This document shows positions 9,750 through 18,188 of a stretch of 45,500 nucleotides of DNA, in pieces. The DNA is from Prevotella sp. (GTDB lineage Bacteria > Bacteroidota > Bacteroidia > Bacteroidales > Bacteroidaceae): positions 1 to 45,500 of the forward strand of contig JAFQGS010000057.1 in NCBI GenBank assembly GCA_017415455.1, read 5' to 3'. A model generated the notes under the pieces. The model made no database searches, had not been told where the DNA came from, and was given only the letters and a program-made list of their open reading frames with translations. The position numbers and the translations under genes were made by a program. Position 1 is the first letter of the stretch, and every line of letters starts with the position of its first letter.

Positions 9750-10499
9750 ATGAATCCAAGCGATAGCATAGTTATCATCCCCACTTATAATGAAATTGAG
9801 AATATAGAGAAAATTATCCGTGCGGTTTTCTCACTTGATAAATGTTTCCACATTCTTGTTATTGATGATGGCTCGCCAGACGGAACGGCACAGAAAGTAC
9901 ATTTTTTGATAAATAATGAGTTCTCTGACAGGTTGTTTATTTTGGAAAGAAGCGGCAAACTGGGTCTTGGTACAGCCTATATTACAGGTTTCAAGTGGGC
10001 GCTTGAGAGGGACTATGAATACATTTTTGAGATGGATGCCGACTTCAGTCACGACCCCAAAGACCTTCCTCGTCTCTACTCTGCATGTCATGATGAAGGA
10101 TATGACGTTGCTATCGGCTCACGCTATGTCAGTGGTGTGAATGTTGTCAACTGGCCAATAGGGCGTGTTCTGATGAGCTATTTCGCCTCTAAATACGTCA
10201 GGCTCGTAACTGGATTCAAGGTGCATGACACCACTGCCGGTTTCAAGTGCTACAAACGCCGTGTCTTACAGACCATAGAGCTTGACAAGATTCGCTTCAA
10301 AGGATATGGCTTCCAGATAGAAATGAAGTTCACAGCCTATAAGATAGGATTTAAGATTAAGGAAGTTCCTGTAATCTTTGTTAATCGCCGCGAGGGTGAA
10401 TCCAAAATGAGTGGCGGTATTTTTGGTGAGGCATTCTTCGGAGTCATGCGTCTTCGTTGGGATGGATGGACTCGCAACTATCCACAATTGCCATCCTGA
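9750..10499 (+). CDS. Family 2 glycosyltransferase, polyprenol-phosphate mannosyltransferase-like
   Basis: 249 aa, GT-A fold. Visible: the N-terminal IIPTYNEIENI, IDDGSPDGTA (nucleotide-sugar binding), EMDADFSHDP (DxD-type metal site), GSRYVSG, and the C-terminal NRREGESKMS that marks the DPM1-like polyprenol-monophosphomannose synthase group. Such enzymes make polyprenyl-phosphate sugars used by envelope glycosyltransferases. No membrane anchor is present, as in the short DPM1 form. It is followed after 25 bases by a PlsC-like acyltransferase and probably co-transcribed, suggesting a lipid/envelope role. The exact sugar is not deducible. Confidence 0.88.
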   Translation: MNPSDSIVIIPTYNEIENIEKIIRAVFSLDKCFHILVIDDGSPDGTAQKVHFLINNEFSDRLFILERSGKLGLGTAYITGFKWALERDYEYIFEMDADFSHDPKDLPRLYSACHDEGYDVAIGSRYVSGVNVVNWPIGRVLMSYFASKYVRLVTGFKVHDTTAGFKCYKRRVLQTIELDKIRFKGYGFQIEMKFTAYKIGFKIKEVPVIFVNRREGESKMSGGIFGEAFFGVMRLRWDGWTRNYPQLPS

Positions 10500-10524
10500 A
10501 ACAATTTAATATCCTAATATTAAC

Positions 10525-11271
10525 ATGAAAACTGTATTATATCGTATTTATCAGCTGTTCATAGTCCTGCCTGTGTTCATACTTTGGACGATATTCATAG
10601 TATCATTAATAGCCATAGGATGTATTATCGGTGATGGCAATTTCTGGGGCTACAGACCAGGAGTGTGGTGGGGACGCTTTGTCTGCAAGCTGCTTTTCCT
10701 GCCGGTGACAGTGACAGGAAGGGAGAACCTTAAGGAGGAAGAGTCATACGTCTTCCTCAGCAATCATCAAGGTGCTTTTGATATCTTCCTTATTTATGGA
10801 TATCTGGGACGCAGCTTCCGATGGATGATGAAGCATCAGTTACGTCAGATTCCATTTTTCGGTTATGCCTGTGAGAAGTCAAACCAGATAATGGTTGATA
10901 AGCGTGGGCCGAAGAAAGTTAAGGAAACATACGACAAGGCCCGCAGAATACTCAGTGGCGGAATAAGTCTGTGTGTATTCCCTGAAGGTTCACGCACACG
11001 CAATGGAAAGATGCGCGAGTTTAAGAGAGGCGCTTTCATGCTTGCCGACGAACTGCAACTGCCGGTGGTGCCAATGACTATCAATGGCTCATTCAACGTG
11101 ATGCCAAGAACCAAGGACTGGCATTGGGCAGTTTGGCATCCGCTTTCTCTTACCATTCATACGCCGATATATTCAGAGACACAAGGTCCTGAGAATATCA
11201 AGATGCTCATGGAGAAGAGCCGTGCTGCAATAAACTCTGCTCTCGTACCTGAATATCAGGATGCGGAGTAA
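10525..11271 (+). CDS. plsC: 1-acyl-sn-glycerol-3-phosphate acyltransferase (PlsC-like)
   Basis: 248 aa. N-terminal membrane segments (about residues 9-36), then the acyltransferase motifs NHQGAFD (80-86, the H-x4-D catalytic pair) and FPEGSRT (152-158). It is expected to transfer the second acyl chain onto lysophosphatidic acid at the inner membrane. Length and motif spacing are typical. Some members of the family acylate other lipids (for example ornithine or glycine lipids in Bacteroidetes), so the substrate is likely but not certain. It ends at a strong bidirectional terminator. Confidence 0.9.
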   Translation: MKTVLYRIYQLFIVLPVFILWTIFIVSLIAIGCIIGDGNFWGYRPGVWWGRFVCKLLFLPVTVTGRENLKEEESYVFLSNHQGAFDIFLIYGYLGRSFRWMMKHQLRQIPFFGYACEKSNQIMVDKRGPKKVKETYDKARRILSGGISLCVFPEGSRTRNGKMREFKRGAFMLADELQLPVVPMTINGSFNVMPRTKDWHWAVWHPLSLTIHTPIYSETQGPENIKMLMEKSRAAINSALVPEYQDAE

Positions 11272-11284
11272 TTGTGATTATGCA

Positions 11285-11333
11285 ATATAAAAGCGCCTAT
11301 AGAGAGTTTTTGTTCCTATAGGCGCTTTTATAT
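11285..11333. terminator. Bidirectional intrinsic terminator
   Basis: Perfect 18-bp arms at 11285-11302 and 11316-11333 (core AAGCGCCTATAG / CTATAGGCGCTT) with a 13-base loop. A/T-rich flanks on both sides let it serve plsC (+) and the converging gene at 11347 (-). Confidence 0.9.
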
Positions 11334-11346
11334 TTTCTTTTCTGTA

Positions 11347-12051
11347 TTAATCTTCTAAGTGTTTTCTGCTTATTCTTTCCAGAATGTCCAGAGTTGACCC
11401 CTCCGTGCTTACTCCTGCGCGCTTTGCTGACTCCACGGCGTTGGCATGGCTTATTCTTTCCAGAATATCCAGAGTTGACCCCTCCGTGCTTACTCCTGCG
11501 CGCCTTGCCGACTCCACGGCGTTAGCATGACTTCTCCTCTCGAGCATCTCCAATGTTGACATCTCCTCTGTTGGCTTATCGGTTCTTGCGCTACTCTCTG
11601 CGGGCTTGTACTTTTCTGTGTGATTGAACCCTTCGGCGCTTTCCGTTACGTCTTGCATCATCTCAGATTCTGCCATCTCGGATATTATGTCCGGTTCAGT
11701 CATGATAGATGTTATGTCAGACAATATATTCTCATATTCGTCAACAGACTGCATGACGGGGGCTGTATCCACCTTCTGTGTTTTAACGACCTCCTGCTCT
11801 TGCTTCTTCTCAGAAGAGCATCTGATAATCCAGAAGATAGCACCAACGATACAGGCGATTACAAATAAGCCCCAGATTATATCTCCAAGGGAAGTCTCTT
11901 CATCCTCTTCTTCCTTGTTGTTACTTATGGCTTTATCGAATATATATAGCCAGAAGAACGTCCTGAACCAGTTGGGCCCGGAATCGTTTATGTTGTCGTT
12001 GCTACTTACAGTATTAGTGTCACGTCCGTCATTGTCGTATAACCAAAACAT
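11347..12051 (-). CDS. Membrane protein with C-terminal 27-residue repeats, function unknown
   Basis: 234 aa. A polar N-terminus, then an acidic stretch (KEEEDEE, about 47-53) and a single hydrophobic segment (about 58-78, ending IIRCSS). After this come a long charged linker and a repeat region from about residue 169. There STLDILERISHANAVESA-type units of 27 aa occur twice plus a shortened third, closing with ISRKHLED. The encoding DNA is two nearly identical 81-bp direct repeats. I do not recognise a characterised family. The repeat looks like a short amphipathic helix plus turn, perhaps an oligomerisation tail. A -7 box lies upstream at 12171-12178. Confidence 0.75.
   Translation of the reverse strand: MFWLYDNDGRDTNTVSSNDNINDSGPNWFRTFFWLYIFDKAISNNKEEEDEETSLGDIIWGLFVIACIVGAIFWIIRCSSEKKQEQEVVKTQKVDTAPVMQSVDEYENILSDITSIMTEPDIISEMAESEMMQDVTESAEGFNHTEKYKPAESSARTDKPTEEMSTLEMLERRSHANAVESARRAGVSTEGSTLDILERISHANAVESAKRAGVSTEGSTLDILERISRKHLED
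11369..11566 (-). repeat. 81-bp direct repeats inside the coding region
   Basis: Units at 11369-11449 and 11450-11530 differ at only a handful of positions. A diverged partial third unit is at 11531-11566. The unit is an exact multiple of three, so copy-number change would keep the frame. Confidence 0.9.
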
Positions 12052-12170
12052 GTAAATCCTCCTTTCGCTCTATTGTTTTCTCTTCTGTTCAAATGTCATA
12101 TCATACATTCTTTTGGTGCCATGCAGGAATCCCTATACCTTGCAGATATCCCATGATGCGGTATTCACTG

Positions 12171-12178
12171 CAAAGATA
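12171..12178 (-). promoter_or_regulatory. -7 promoter box of the repeat-containing membrane protein gene
   Basis: Minus strand reads TATCTTTG. The distance to the ATG at 12051 gives a leader of about 115 bases. Confidence 0.5.
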
Positions 12179-12680
12179 CCTATAACCAATTATAAAACAA
12201 AATAAAATCAGTGGTTTCTCATGCTTTGGTATAAATTCCGCCATGCAGAATCCTTAAAAGCAATTCAATCCTGGAAACCTGCGAAACAGCCTGAGTGACA
12301 GCACTTCTCTTGGCATGGCGTTAAATGTATCTTATAAAGTATCGCATAAGAATTTGGCATTTTGCTTTTATGTTGTTATCTTTGCTGCCGTTCTCCTCTG
12401 TCGTCCCTGTTTGGTCTCTTGAAAATCTGCTCTTGTCCTGCCCGCCAACCAACAGCCATGTGCTGAAGATGCCGTTAGTCTCTCTTGCGCAGTCCGCTCT
12501 TCTTTTACTGCCGAAGCGTCAATGTCCTGGTAATATATGAAGCGCTGAGAGTGTCAGGTTGGATTGTTCTGAATTTCCTTACGGCATGATAATTGACAGA
12601 AGTATCATTGCTGACGGCTGAAAGTTTGTTCTGCAGTGTGCTGATATAAGTGAAATCCAATTGTTATTTCATATACATCA

Positions 12681-12922
12681 TTGCCCGATATCCCGTAAAT
12701 AGCCTTGTGATATATGCCTGACGGCATTCTGTTTGATGCCTTAACGCAGTCCGTTTAATGCCCTTTTGAAGCCTGTTTAATGCCTTTTTGCATCATCATA
12801 GGTACGACATGACGCTGCCATGCCGTTTTTATTCTTACGCCATGGCATATTAATCCTTGCGTCATGGCATATTAACTCTTACGTCATGCCGTATATATGG
12901 TTTCATCGTGTCATATATATGG
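12681..12922. repeat. Degenerate 22-bp-period tandem array
   Basis: About eleven consecutive 22-base units. The clearest are 12725-12746, 12747-12768 and 12769-12790 (shared core GTTTAATGCC) and 12835-12856, 12857-12878, 12879-12900 and 12901-12922 (shared cores CGTCATGGCAT and GTATATATGG). Adjacent units often agree at about 16-18 of 22 positions. There are no unique spacers between units. Confidence 0.75.
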
Positions 12923-13219
12923 CATGTGCTTGAGGTAGAATGGAACAGGCAATGTGCCTTTTATGAAAATATGATGTAAGAACAGAACAACTGTTACGTC
13001 TGTTTGATGCTGGAATGATGGAATATTATGTGGCGGAACCGAAAAACAGAATAATAAAAACCTTCTGTGTCTTCCGCTCCTGCGATACACCTTATGCGCT
13101 TTGGCATATCAGCGTGATGGGAAAAGTAAGAGGGCATGCTTGGAATATATCCGGCATACCCTCGATTTATAACGTAACTTTAATATTAAGCGATGTTGCA
13201 GTCGCCCGTCTGTCAGTCC

Positions 13220-14575
13220 TTACACCTGTGGCAGTCTTTCGGTGAAGCGTGTGATGTCCTCGTCAGAGAGTGTGTAGTTCATGAGGTCTCCACTTAGATA
13301 CTGGTCGTATGACGGCATGTCGATAAGTCCGTGTCCGCTGAGGTTGAAGAGTATTACCTTTTGCTCTCCGCTCTCCTTGCACTTGTTTGCCTCGCGCACA
13401 GCAGCGGCTATCGCGTGACAGCTCTCTGGTGCGGGAAGGATGCCCTCAGTACGTGCAAACAGCATTCCTGCCTCGAAAGACTCCAGCTGTGGAATATCTA
13501 CACCATGCATCATCTTGTCTTTGATAAGTTGTGATACCACAACGCCCGCACCATGATAACGCAGTCCGCCAGCATGAATGTTCGCCGGCTTGAAGTCGTG
13601 CCCGAGAGTGAACATCGGCAGCAATGGAGTGTATCCGGCTTCGTCGCCGAAGTCATATCCGAAGACTCCGCGTGTCAGTTTAGGACAGCTTGCCGGCTCG
13701 GCAGCGATAAATTCTGTGGTCTTGCCCTCAAGAATGTTATGGCGCATGAATGGGAATGAAATACCACCAAAGTTTGAGCCACCGCCAAAGCAGCCTATCA
13801 CAATGTCTGGATACTCACCCGCCATCTCCATCTGCTTCTCTGCTTCCAGTCCTATAATGGTCTGATGCAGTGTGACATGACTGAGAACCGAGCCCAGTGT
13901 GTATTTGCAGTTAGGAGTTGACTTTGCCAGTTCGATAGCCTCAGAGATAGCTGTTCCGAGCGAACCTGGATGTGAGGGGTCGTTGGTGAGGATGTCCTTT
14001 CCGGCGCGTGTGGACATTGAAGGCGAGCCTGTTACCTGTGCTCCATAGGTGCGCATCAGTATGCTTCTGTAAGGTTTCTGTCTCATGGTGATACGAACCT
14101 GATATACAGCAGCCTCCAGTCCGAAGATTTTTGCGGCATAACTTAATGCCATGCCCCATTGTCCTGCACCTGTCTCGGTGGTGACGTTGGTTGTGCCTTC
14201 CTGTTTGCAATAGTAACATTGTGGAATGGCAGAGTTTATCTTATGACTGCCCAGCGGGCATGCGCTCTCGTTCTTGAAGTAAATATGTGCCGGAGTGTCA
14301 AGTGCCTTTTCAAGGGCATAAGCTCTCACCAACGGTGTGGAGCGGTAGAACTTATATCTCTCTTGCACCTCCTCGGGTATATCTATCCATGCATTCTCCA
14401 TGTCCAGTTCCTGTCTTGCGCACTCCTCGCAGAATATGGGGTACATATCCTCCGGTGTCATCGGCTTCCTTGTCGCAGGGTTCAGCAATGGCATTGGCTT
14501 GTTTACCATGTCCGCCTGTATGTTATACCATTGCGTAGGCAATTCCTTTTCCTGTAAGATGAATTTCTTTTGCAT
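13220..14575 (-). CDS. trpB: Tryptophan synthase beta chain, TrpB2 type
   Basis: PLP enzyme condensing indole with serine. 451 aa from the ATG at 14575 (MQKKFILQEKELPTQWYN), which is the conserved TrpB2 N-terminus; an in-frame TTG at 14647 is rejected. Visible: PLP lysine in GSHKINSA (Lys112), ETGAGQWG (Glu134) and the phosphate-binding GGGSNFGG. The longer N-terminus and extra segments distinguish TrpB2 from TrpB1, which pairs with TrpA. No trpA or other trp gene is nearby, fitting a stand-alone indole-salvage role. It is divergent from a sodium symporter. Confidence 0.92.
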   Translation of the reverse strand: MQKKFILQEKELPTQWYNIQADMVNKPMPLLNPATRKPMTPEDMYPIFCEECARQELDMENAWIDIPEEVQERYKFYRSTPLVRAYALEKALDTPAHIYFKNESACPLGSHKINSAIPQCYYCKQEGTTNVTTETGAGQWGMALSYAAKIFGLEAAVYQVRITMRQKPYRSILMRTYGAQVTGSPSMSTRAGKDILTNDPSHPGSLGTAISEAIELAKSTPNCKYTLGSVLSHVTLHQTIIGLEAEKQMEMAGEYPDIVIGCFGGGSNFGGISFPFMRHNILEGKTTEFIAAEPASCPKLTRGVFGYDFGDEAGYTPLLPMFTLGHDFKPANIHAGGLRYHGAGVVVSQLIKDKMMHGVDIPQLESFEAGMLFARTEGILPAPESCHAIAAAVREANKCKESGEQKVILFNLSGHGLIDMPSYDQYLSGDLMNYTLSDEDITRFTERLPQV

Positions 14576-14657
14576 GTCTGTTTCTTTATTTGATAGTTCT
14601 TTTATATGGTTCCCGGCAGCAGAGAAACATTCTGCGTTCAGTACCAAAATGAGTTTG

Positions 14658-14665
14658 CAAAAGTA
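14658..14665 (-). promoter_or_regulatory. -7 promoter box of trpB
   Basis: Minus strand reads TACTTTTG, then C. The leader to the ATG at 14575 would be about 77 bases. Confidence 0.55.
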
Positions 14666-14730
14666 ACTAATTTAATTGAAAATGCGACACTTTTTTATTA
14701 ATTATGTAATAAAAGTGGCAATAATTTATA

Positions 14731-14738
14731 TAACTTTG
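14731..14738 (+). promoter_or_regulatory. -7 promoter box of the symporter, leaderless spacing
   Basis: TAACTTTG ends only 8 bases before the ATG at 14747. The transcript would therefore start within a few bases of the start codon. Confidence 0.55.
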
Positions 14739-14746
14739 CATTTTAT

Positions 14747-16189
14747 ATGGCAATTGTTATTACAATAATAATTTATTTTGTTGTTCTCTTGCTTGTAAGC
14801 AGGTTCACAGGACGTGCGTCAGACAATGAGTCATTCTTCTATGCACGTCGCCGTTCGCCATGGCCTGCTGTTGCCTTCGGCATGATAGGTGCGTCAATCT
14901 CGGGTGTGTCCTTTGTGTCAGTTCCGGGCATGGTGCTCACCAAGGATATGACGTATCTGCAGACGTGCATGGGATTTGCCGTAGGCTATATAGTGGTGGC
15001 ATTTGTGTTGTTGCCGCTTTATTATCGTAATAATCTTAATACCATATACCATTATCTTCTTTCAAGGTTTGGCAACAGGACGTATAAGACGGGGGCGTCT
15101 CTCTTTGTCTTGTCGGAGTTGCTGGGAGCGTCAGTGCGCTTTTATGTGGTATGCTTCATATTGCATCATTTTGTTTTCAAGGCTCTGGGTATTCCCTTTT
15201 TTGTCACAGCATCCGTTCTTGTGGCACTCATCTGGTTTTACACCAGGCGCGGTGGCGTGCGAACTCTTGTGTGGACAGATGTGTTGCACACGCTGTGCAT
15301 GCTTGCTGCGCTGGTTCTCATTGTCGTTATTGTATGCTCTCATCTTGATGTTAATATAAAGGGTGCGATGTCTGTAGTGGCAGACAGCGGATATTCCAGG
15401 GTGTTCGTTTTTGATGATTTCATATCTGCCCAGAACTTCTTCAAGCAGTTCGTCAGCGGTATATTTATAGTTGTGGTTATGACGGGACTTAACCAGAATA
15501 TGATGCAGAAGAATCTTACGTGCAAGAGTCTGCGAGATGCGCAGAAGGACATGTGCACTTATGGATTTGCCTTCCTTCCTGTGAACATGATCTTTCTTGT
15601 ATTGGGCATACTTCTTGTTGCGCTTGCTGCAGACAAGGGCATGGCGTTACCGGCAGACGGAGACAGTCTGTTGCCAATGTTCGCGGCTACAGGCGAACTC
15701 GGGATTCTTGTGCTGGTGCTGTTCTCTGTAGGCATAGTGGCATCTTCTTTCTCAAGTGCCGATTCCGCGCTTACGTCTCTTACAACAAGTGTATGCGTTG
15801 ACCTTATTGGCAAAGATGCGGATGAGCAGGTCAGGCATCGTGTTCATCTGTTGCTGGCATCGCTTTTTGTTGTTTTTATTCTCCTGTTCAAGGCTCTCTG
15901 TTCCACCAATATCATCGATGCGGTATATATCCTTTGCTCATACACCTATGGACCGCTGCTTGGTATGTTTGCCTTCGGGGTGCTGACAAAGCGCAAGGCA
16001 AACGACCGCATAGTGCCTCTTCTTGCCGTTGCCTCTCCTTTGTTGTGCCTGTTGGCGGACATCTTGACGCCGATGATTTGCGGTTATAAATTCGGTTATG
16101 AGCTACTGCTGCTAAACGGACTTATAATGTTCTGTGGAATGCATATAAGCGGGATGTTGCCTGATGTTATGCGAAGTGAAAAAAAATAG
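14747..16189 (+). CDS. Sodium:solute symporter (SSS family)
   Basis: 480 aa with about 12-13 hydrophobic segments. Opening YFVVLLLVSRFTGR...SFFYARRRSPWPAVAFGMIGASISGVSFVSVPG is the SSS-family TM1/TM2 signature, and SADSALTSLTTSVCVDLIG matches the conserved sodium-site region of TM8. It drives uptake of an organic solute with Na+. The substrate is not deducible; divergence from trpB makes an amino-acid or indole-related substrate possible, but this is only positional. No later in-frame ATG before residue 46 would preserve TM1, supporting the chosen start. Confidence 0.9.
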   Translation: MAIVITIIIYFVVLLLVSRFTGRASDNESFFYARRRSPWPAVAFGMIGASISGVSFVSVPGMVLTKDMTYLQTCMGFAVGYIVVAFVLLPLYYRNNLNTIYHYLLSRFGNRTYKTGASLFVLSELLGASVRFYVVCFILHHFVFKALGIPFFVTASVLVALIWFYTRRGGVRTLVWTDVLHTLCMLAALVLIVVIVCSHLDVNIKGAMSVVADSGYSRVFVFDDFISAQNFFKQFVSGIFIVVVMTGLNQNMMQKNLTCKSLRDAQKDMCTYGFAFLPVNMIFLVLGILLVALAADKGMALPADGDSLLPMFAATGELGILVLVLFSVGIVASSFSSADSALTSLTTSVCVDLIGKDADEQVRHRVHLLLASLFVVFILLFKALCSTNIIDAVYILCSYTYGPLLGMFAFGVLTKRKANDRIVPLLAVASPLLCLLADILTPMICGYKFGYELLLLNGLIMFCGMHISGMLPDVMRSEKK

Positions 16190-16213
16190 GAGACTGCAAT
16201 GTGTGCAGCCTCC
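16180..16213 (-). terminator. Intrinsic terminator of trxB
   Basis: Hairpin 16189-16213 (GGAG-A-CTGCA / TGCAG-C-CTCC, 5-base loop). On the minus strand it is followed by a run of eight T. It overlaps the last bases of the converging symporter gene. Confidence 0.75.
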
Positions 16214-16300
16214 CGAGAGTGGTATTTCCTTTTATCTCCAATCAGTCTTTCTTTATTCTTAATTGGCTCATTAAGCCATGTCAGCTGATTGGGTGTTGTC

Positions 16301-17242
16301 TTATTTTGTCTGCAGATATCTCTCTGCCTCAAGTGCGGCCTTGCATCCGCTTGCTGCGGCTGTGATAGCCTGACGGTAATGCGGGTCGGCAACGTCTCCG
16401 GCGGCAAACACTCCAGGAATCTTTGTGCGTGGTGTGCCGTCGATAGTCTTTATATATCCTGTCTCGTCTGTGTCAAGCCATTCTTTGAAGACCTCAGAGT
16501 TCGGATTATGGCCAATGGCAAGGAACAGACCGTCGATATTTATCTCCACCTCTTCCTCGTCTGGCTCGCCCTTGCGCTTTACCAGTCGTGCGCCCTCAAC
16601 GCCGTTCTCTCCAAAAAGACCAATGGTGTTGTGCTCAAAAAGCACTTCAATGTTCTCTGTGCTGAGTACGCGCTCCTGCATAACCTTGGATGCGCGAAGG
16701 AAAGGCTTGCGTACAATCATATACACCTTCTTTGCCAGTCCTGACAAGTAGAGAGCATCCTCGCAAGCGGTATCTCCGCCACCGACAACGGCAACGGTAC
16801 GTTTTCTATAGAAGAAACCGTCGCATGTGGCACATGCTGACACTCCCTCGCCCTTGTATTTCTCCTCATCGGGCAGTCCGAGGTATTTTGCAGATGCTCC
16901 TGTTGCTATGATAACAGTCTCTGCCTCAATCTCATGCCCTTCATCAGTGGTAAGCAGATAAGGCGACTTGCTGAGGTCTGCCTTGACAATGAGTCCGTCA
17001 CGAATGTCTGCTCCGAAGCGCTCTGCCTGCTGTCTTATGTCCATCATCATCTGACTGCCGTCAACACCTTCCGGGTATCCGGGGAAGTTCTCTACTGTTG
17101 TTGTCTGTGTAAGTTGTCCGCCAGATAGCAATCCGCAATACTCCACAGGGCTTAGATTCGCCCTTGACGCATAGATTGCCGCTGTATATCCAGCCGGACC
17201 GCTGCCGATGATGAGACAGCGTACGTGTTCTCTTTCTGCCAT
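16301..17242 (-). CDS. trxB: Thioredoxin reductase
   Basis: FAD/NADPH flavoprotein that reduces thioredoxin in the cytoplasm. 313 aa, the usual length. Visible: FAD-binding GSGPAGYTAAIYASRA, redox-active CATC (Cys137, Cys140), NADPH-binding GGGDTACEDA, IGHNPNSE and C-terminal GVFAAGDVADPHYRQ. It is 115 bases downstream of gpx on the same strand. No clear box lies in that gap, so the two are probably one oxidative-stress transcript. It ends at the terminator at 16180-16213. Confidence 0.95.
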   Translation of the reverse strand: MAEREHVRCLIIGSGPAGYTAAIYASRANLSPVEYCGLLSGGQLTQTTTVENFPGYPEGVDGSQMMMDIRQQAERFGADIRDGLIVKADLSKSPYLLTTDEGHEIEAETVIIATGASAKYLGLPDEEKYKGEGVSACATCDGFFYRKRTVAVVGGGDTACEDALYLSGLAKKVYMIVRKPFLRASKVMQERVLSTENIEVLFEHNTIGLFGENGVEGARLVKRKGEPDEEEVEINIDGLFLAIGHNPNSEVFKEWLDTDETGYIKTIDGTPRTKIPGVFAAGDVADPHYRQAITAAASGCKAALEAERYLQTK

Positions 17243-17357
17243 ATTAATATAATGTATATAATGTTTTTTCTTTGTTTTTTCGTTCTTGATATGATGTCAT
17301 TAACTCGGATTCGTCATACATTTTAATGAGTTGCTGATATCTGCCGTGAGCAGATTG

Positions 17358-17912
17358 CTACTCTGCCAGCAGCTTCTCTATCTCCTTTTCTATGTTCTCT
17401 ATTTTCTCTGTAGGTTCAAAGCGAGCCACAACCATTCCTCTCTTGTTGATGAGGAACTTGGTGAAGTTCCACTTTATGTCTGCCTTGTCCTTATAGTCAG
17501 GGTCTGCCTTAGACAGAATCTCATCAAGGATAGGAGCTATAGGGTGGGTCATGTCCCAGCCGGCAAAGCCTTTGCTGCCGGTTAGCCATTTGTATAATGG
17601 GTCAGCATCCTCACCGTTTACCTTTATTTTCTTGAAGCGTGGGAACTCTGTGCCGTAGTTTAGTTTGCAGAACTCGTGTATTGACTCGTCTGTGCCCGGA
17701 GCCTGCTGACCAAACTGGTTGCAAGGGAAGTCTAACACCTCAAAACCTTGATTGTGGTATTTCTCATACAGCTTCTCAAGTTCCTCATACTGTGGGGTGA
17801 AACCGCATTTTGTGGCAGTGTTGACAATAAGCAGCACCTCGTTTGAATATTCTCTTAGTGAAACGCCGTTGCCTTTGCGGTCTTTCACTGTGAAGTCGTA
17901 AACAGTTTTCAT
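17358..17912 (-). CDS. Glutathione peroxidase family (Cys-type peroxidase)
   Basis: 184 aa. Visible: peroxidatic Cys36 in NTATKCGFTPQYEEL (cysteine rather than selenocysteine), FPCNQFG with the catalytic Gln and a second Cys, and WNFTKFL carrying the catalytic Trp/Asn. Bacterial Cys-GPx enzymes generally use thioredoxin, not glutathione, as reductant. The trxB gene immediately downstream fits that. A 74-base leader follows a -7 box at 17993-18000. Confidence 0.93.
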   Translation of the reverse strand: MKTVYDFTVKDRKGNGVSLREYSNEVLLIVNTATKCGFTPQYEELEKLYEKYHNQGFEVLDFPCNQFGQQAPGTDESIHEFCKLNYGTEFPRFKKIKVNGEDADPLYKWLTGSKGFAGWDMTHPIAPILDEILSKADPDYKDKADIKWNFTKFLINKRGMVVARFEPTEKIENIEKEIEKLLAE

Positions 17913-17992
17913 CGTCTTATTAATGTTTGTGTAATATTACTTGATGTCGCAGCTACCATTTCCTTGTACAGGCGGTTTGCTGATTTATATCG

Positions 17993-18000
17993 CAAAGATA
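17993..18000 (-). promoter_or_regulatory. -7 promoter box of gpx-trxB
   Basis: Minus strand reads TATCTTTG. No matching -33 box was seen at the expected distance. Confidence 0.5.
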
Positions 18001-18089
18001 TGCTAAAATATTGAATAATTAGTGTAATAGGGTGTATTATTATATTTTATTCAGTAATTAGGGGTTATGATGCAAATAAATGTTTCCAA

Positions 18090-18105
18090 ATAGGGAAATC
18101 CCTAT
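18090..18105. promoter_or_regulatory. Inverted repeat, possible operator
   Basis: ATAGGG-AAAT-CCCTAT, a 6-bp-arm palindrome about 20 bases upstream of the -33 box of the lipoprotein at 18189. AAATCCC recurs at about 18141 inside the promoter spacer. Regulatory role is inference. Confidence 0.3.
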
Positions 18106-18125
18106 CGTTTTATATGATATTCTTC

Positions 18126-18156
18126 TTTGCGGATATAGGTAAATCCCTTACATTTG
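18126..18156 (+). promoter_or_regulatory. Complete Bacteroidetes promoter (-33/-7)
   Basis: TTTG at 18126-18129, a 19-base spacer, then TACATTTG at 18149-18156. This is the best-matching promoter in the window. It leaves a leader of about 26 bases before the ATG at 18189. Confidence 0.75.
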
Positions 18157-18188
18157 CAATAGAAATAATAATTTAAATAAATACAGAT

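Larger units (their letters stand above)
12052..13219. other. Long non-coding spacer
   Basis: 1.17 kb between two minus-strand genes. It contains the leader and promoter of the gene at 11347 and a 22-bp-period repeat array (about 12681-12922, listed separately). The remainder has no recognisable gene: small open frames at 12325-12540 and 13015-13245 lack promoter boxes and family resemblance. No RNA gene was recognised. Confidence 0.6.

Noticed and set aside
11347-12051. SHOCT-type short C-terminal domain
   Set aside because: The repeat unit does not match the SHOCT pattern, so I left the family open.
12325-12540. Small protein of 71 aa with a hydrophobic start
   Set aside because: No promoter box, no family resemblance, and it lies in a long spacer. 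Likely a chance open frame.
13015-13245. Small protein of 76 aa
   Set aside because: It overlaps the 3' end of trpB on the other strand and lacks a promoter or recognisable domain.
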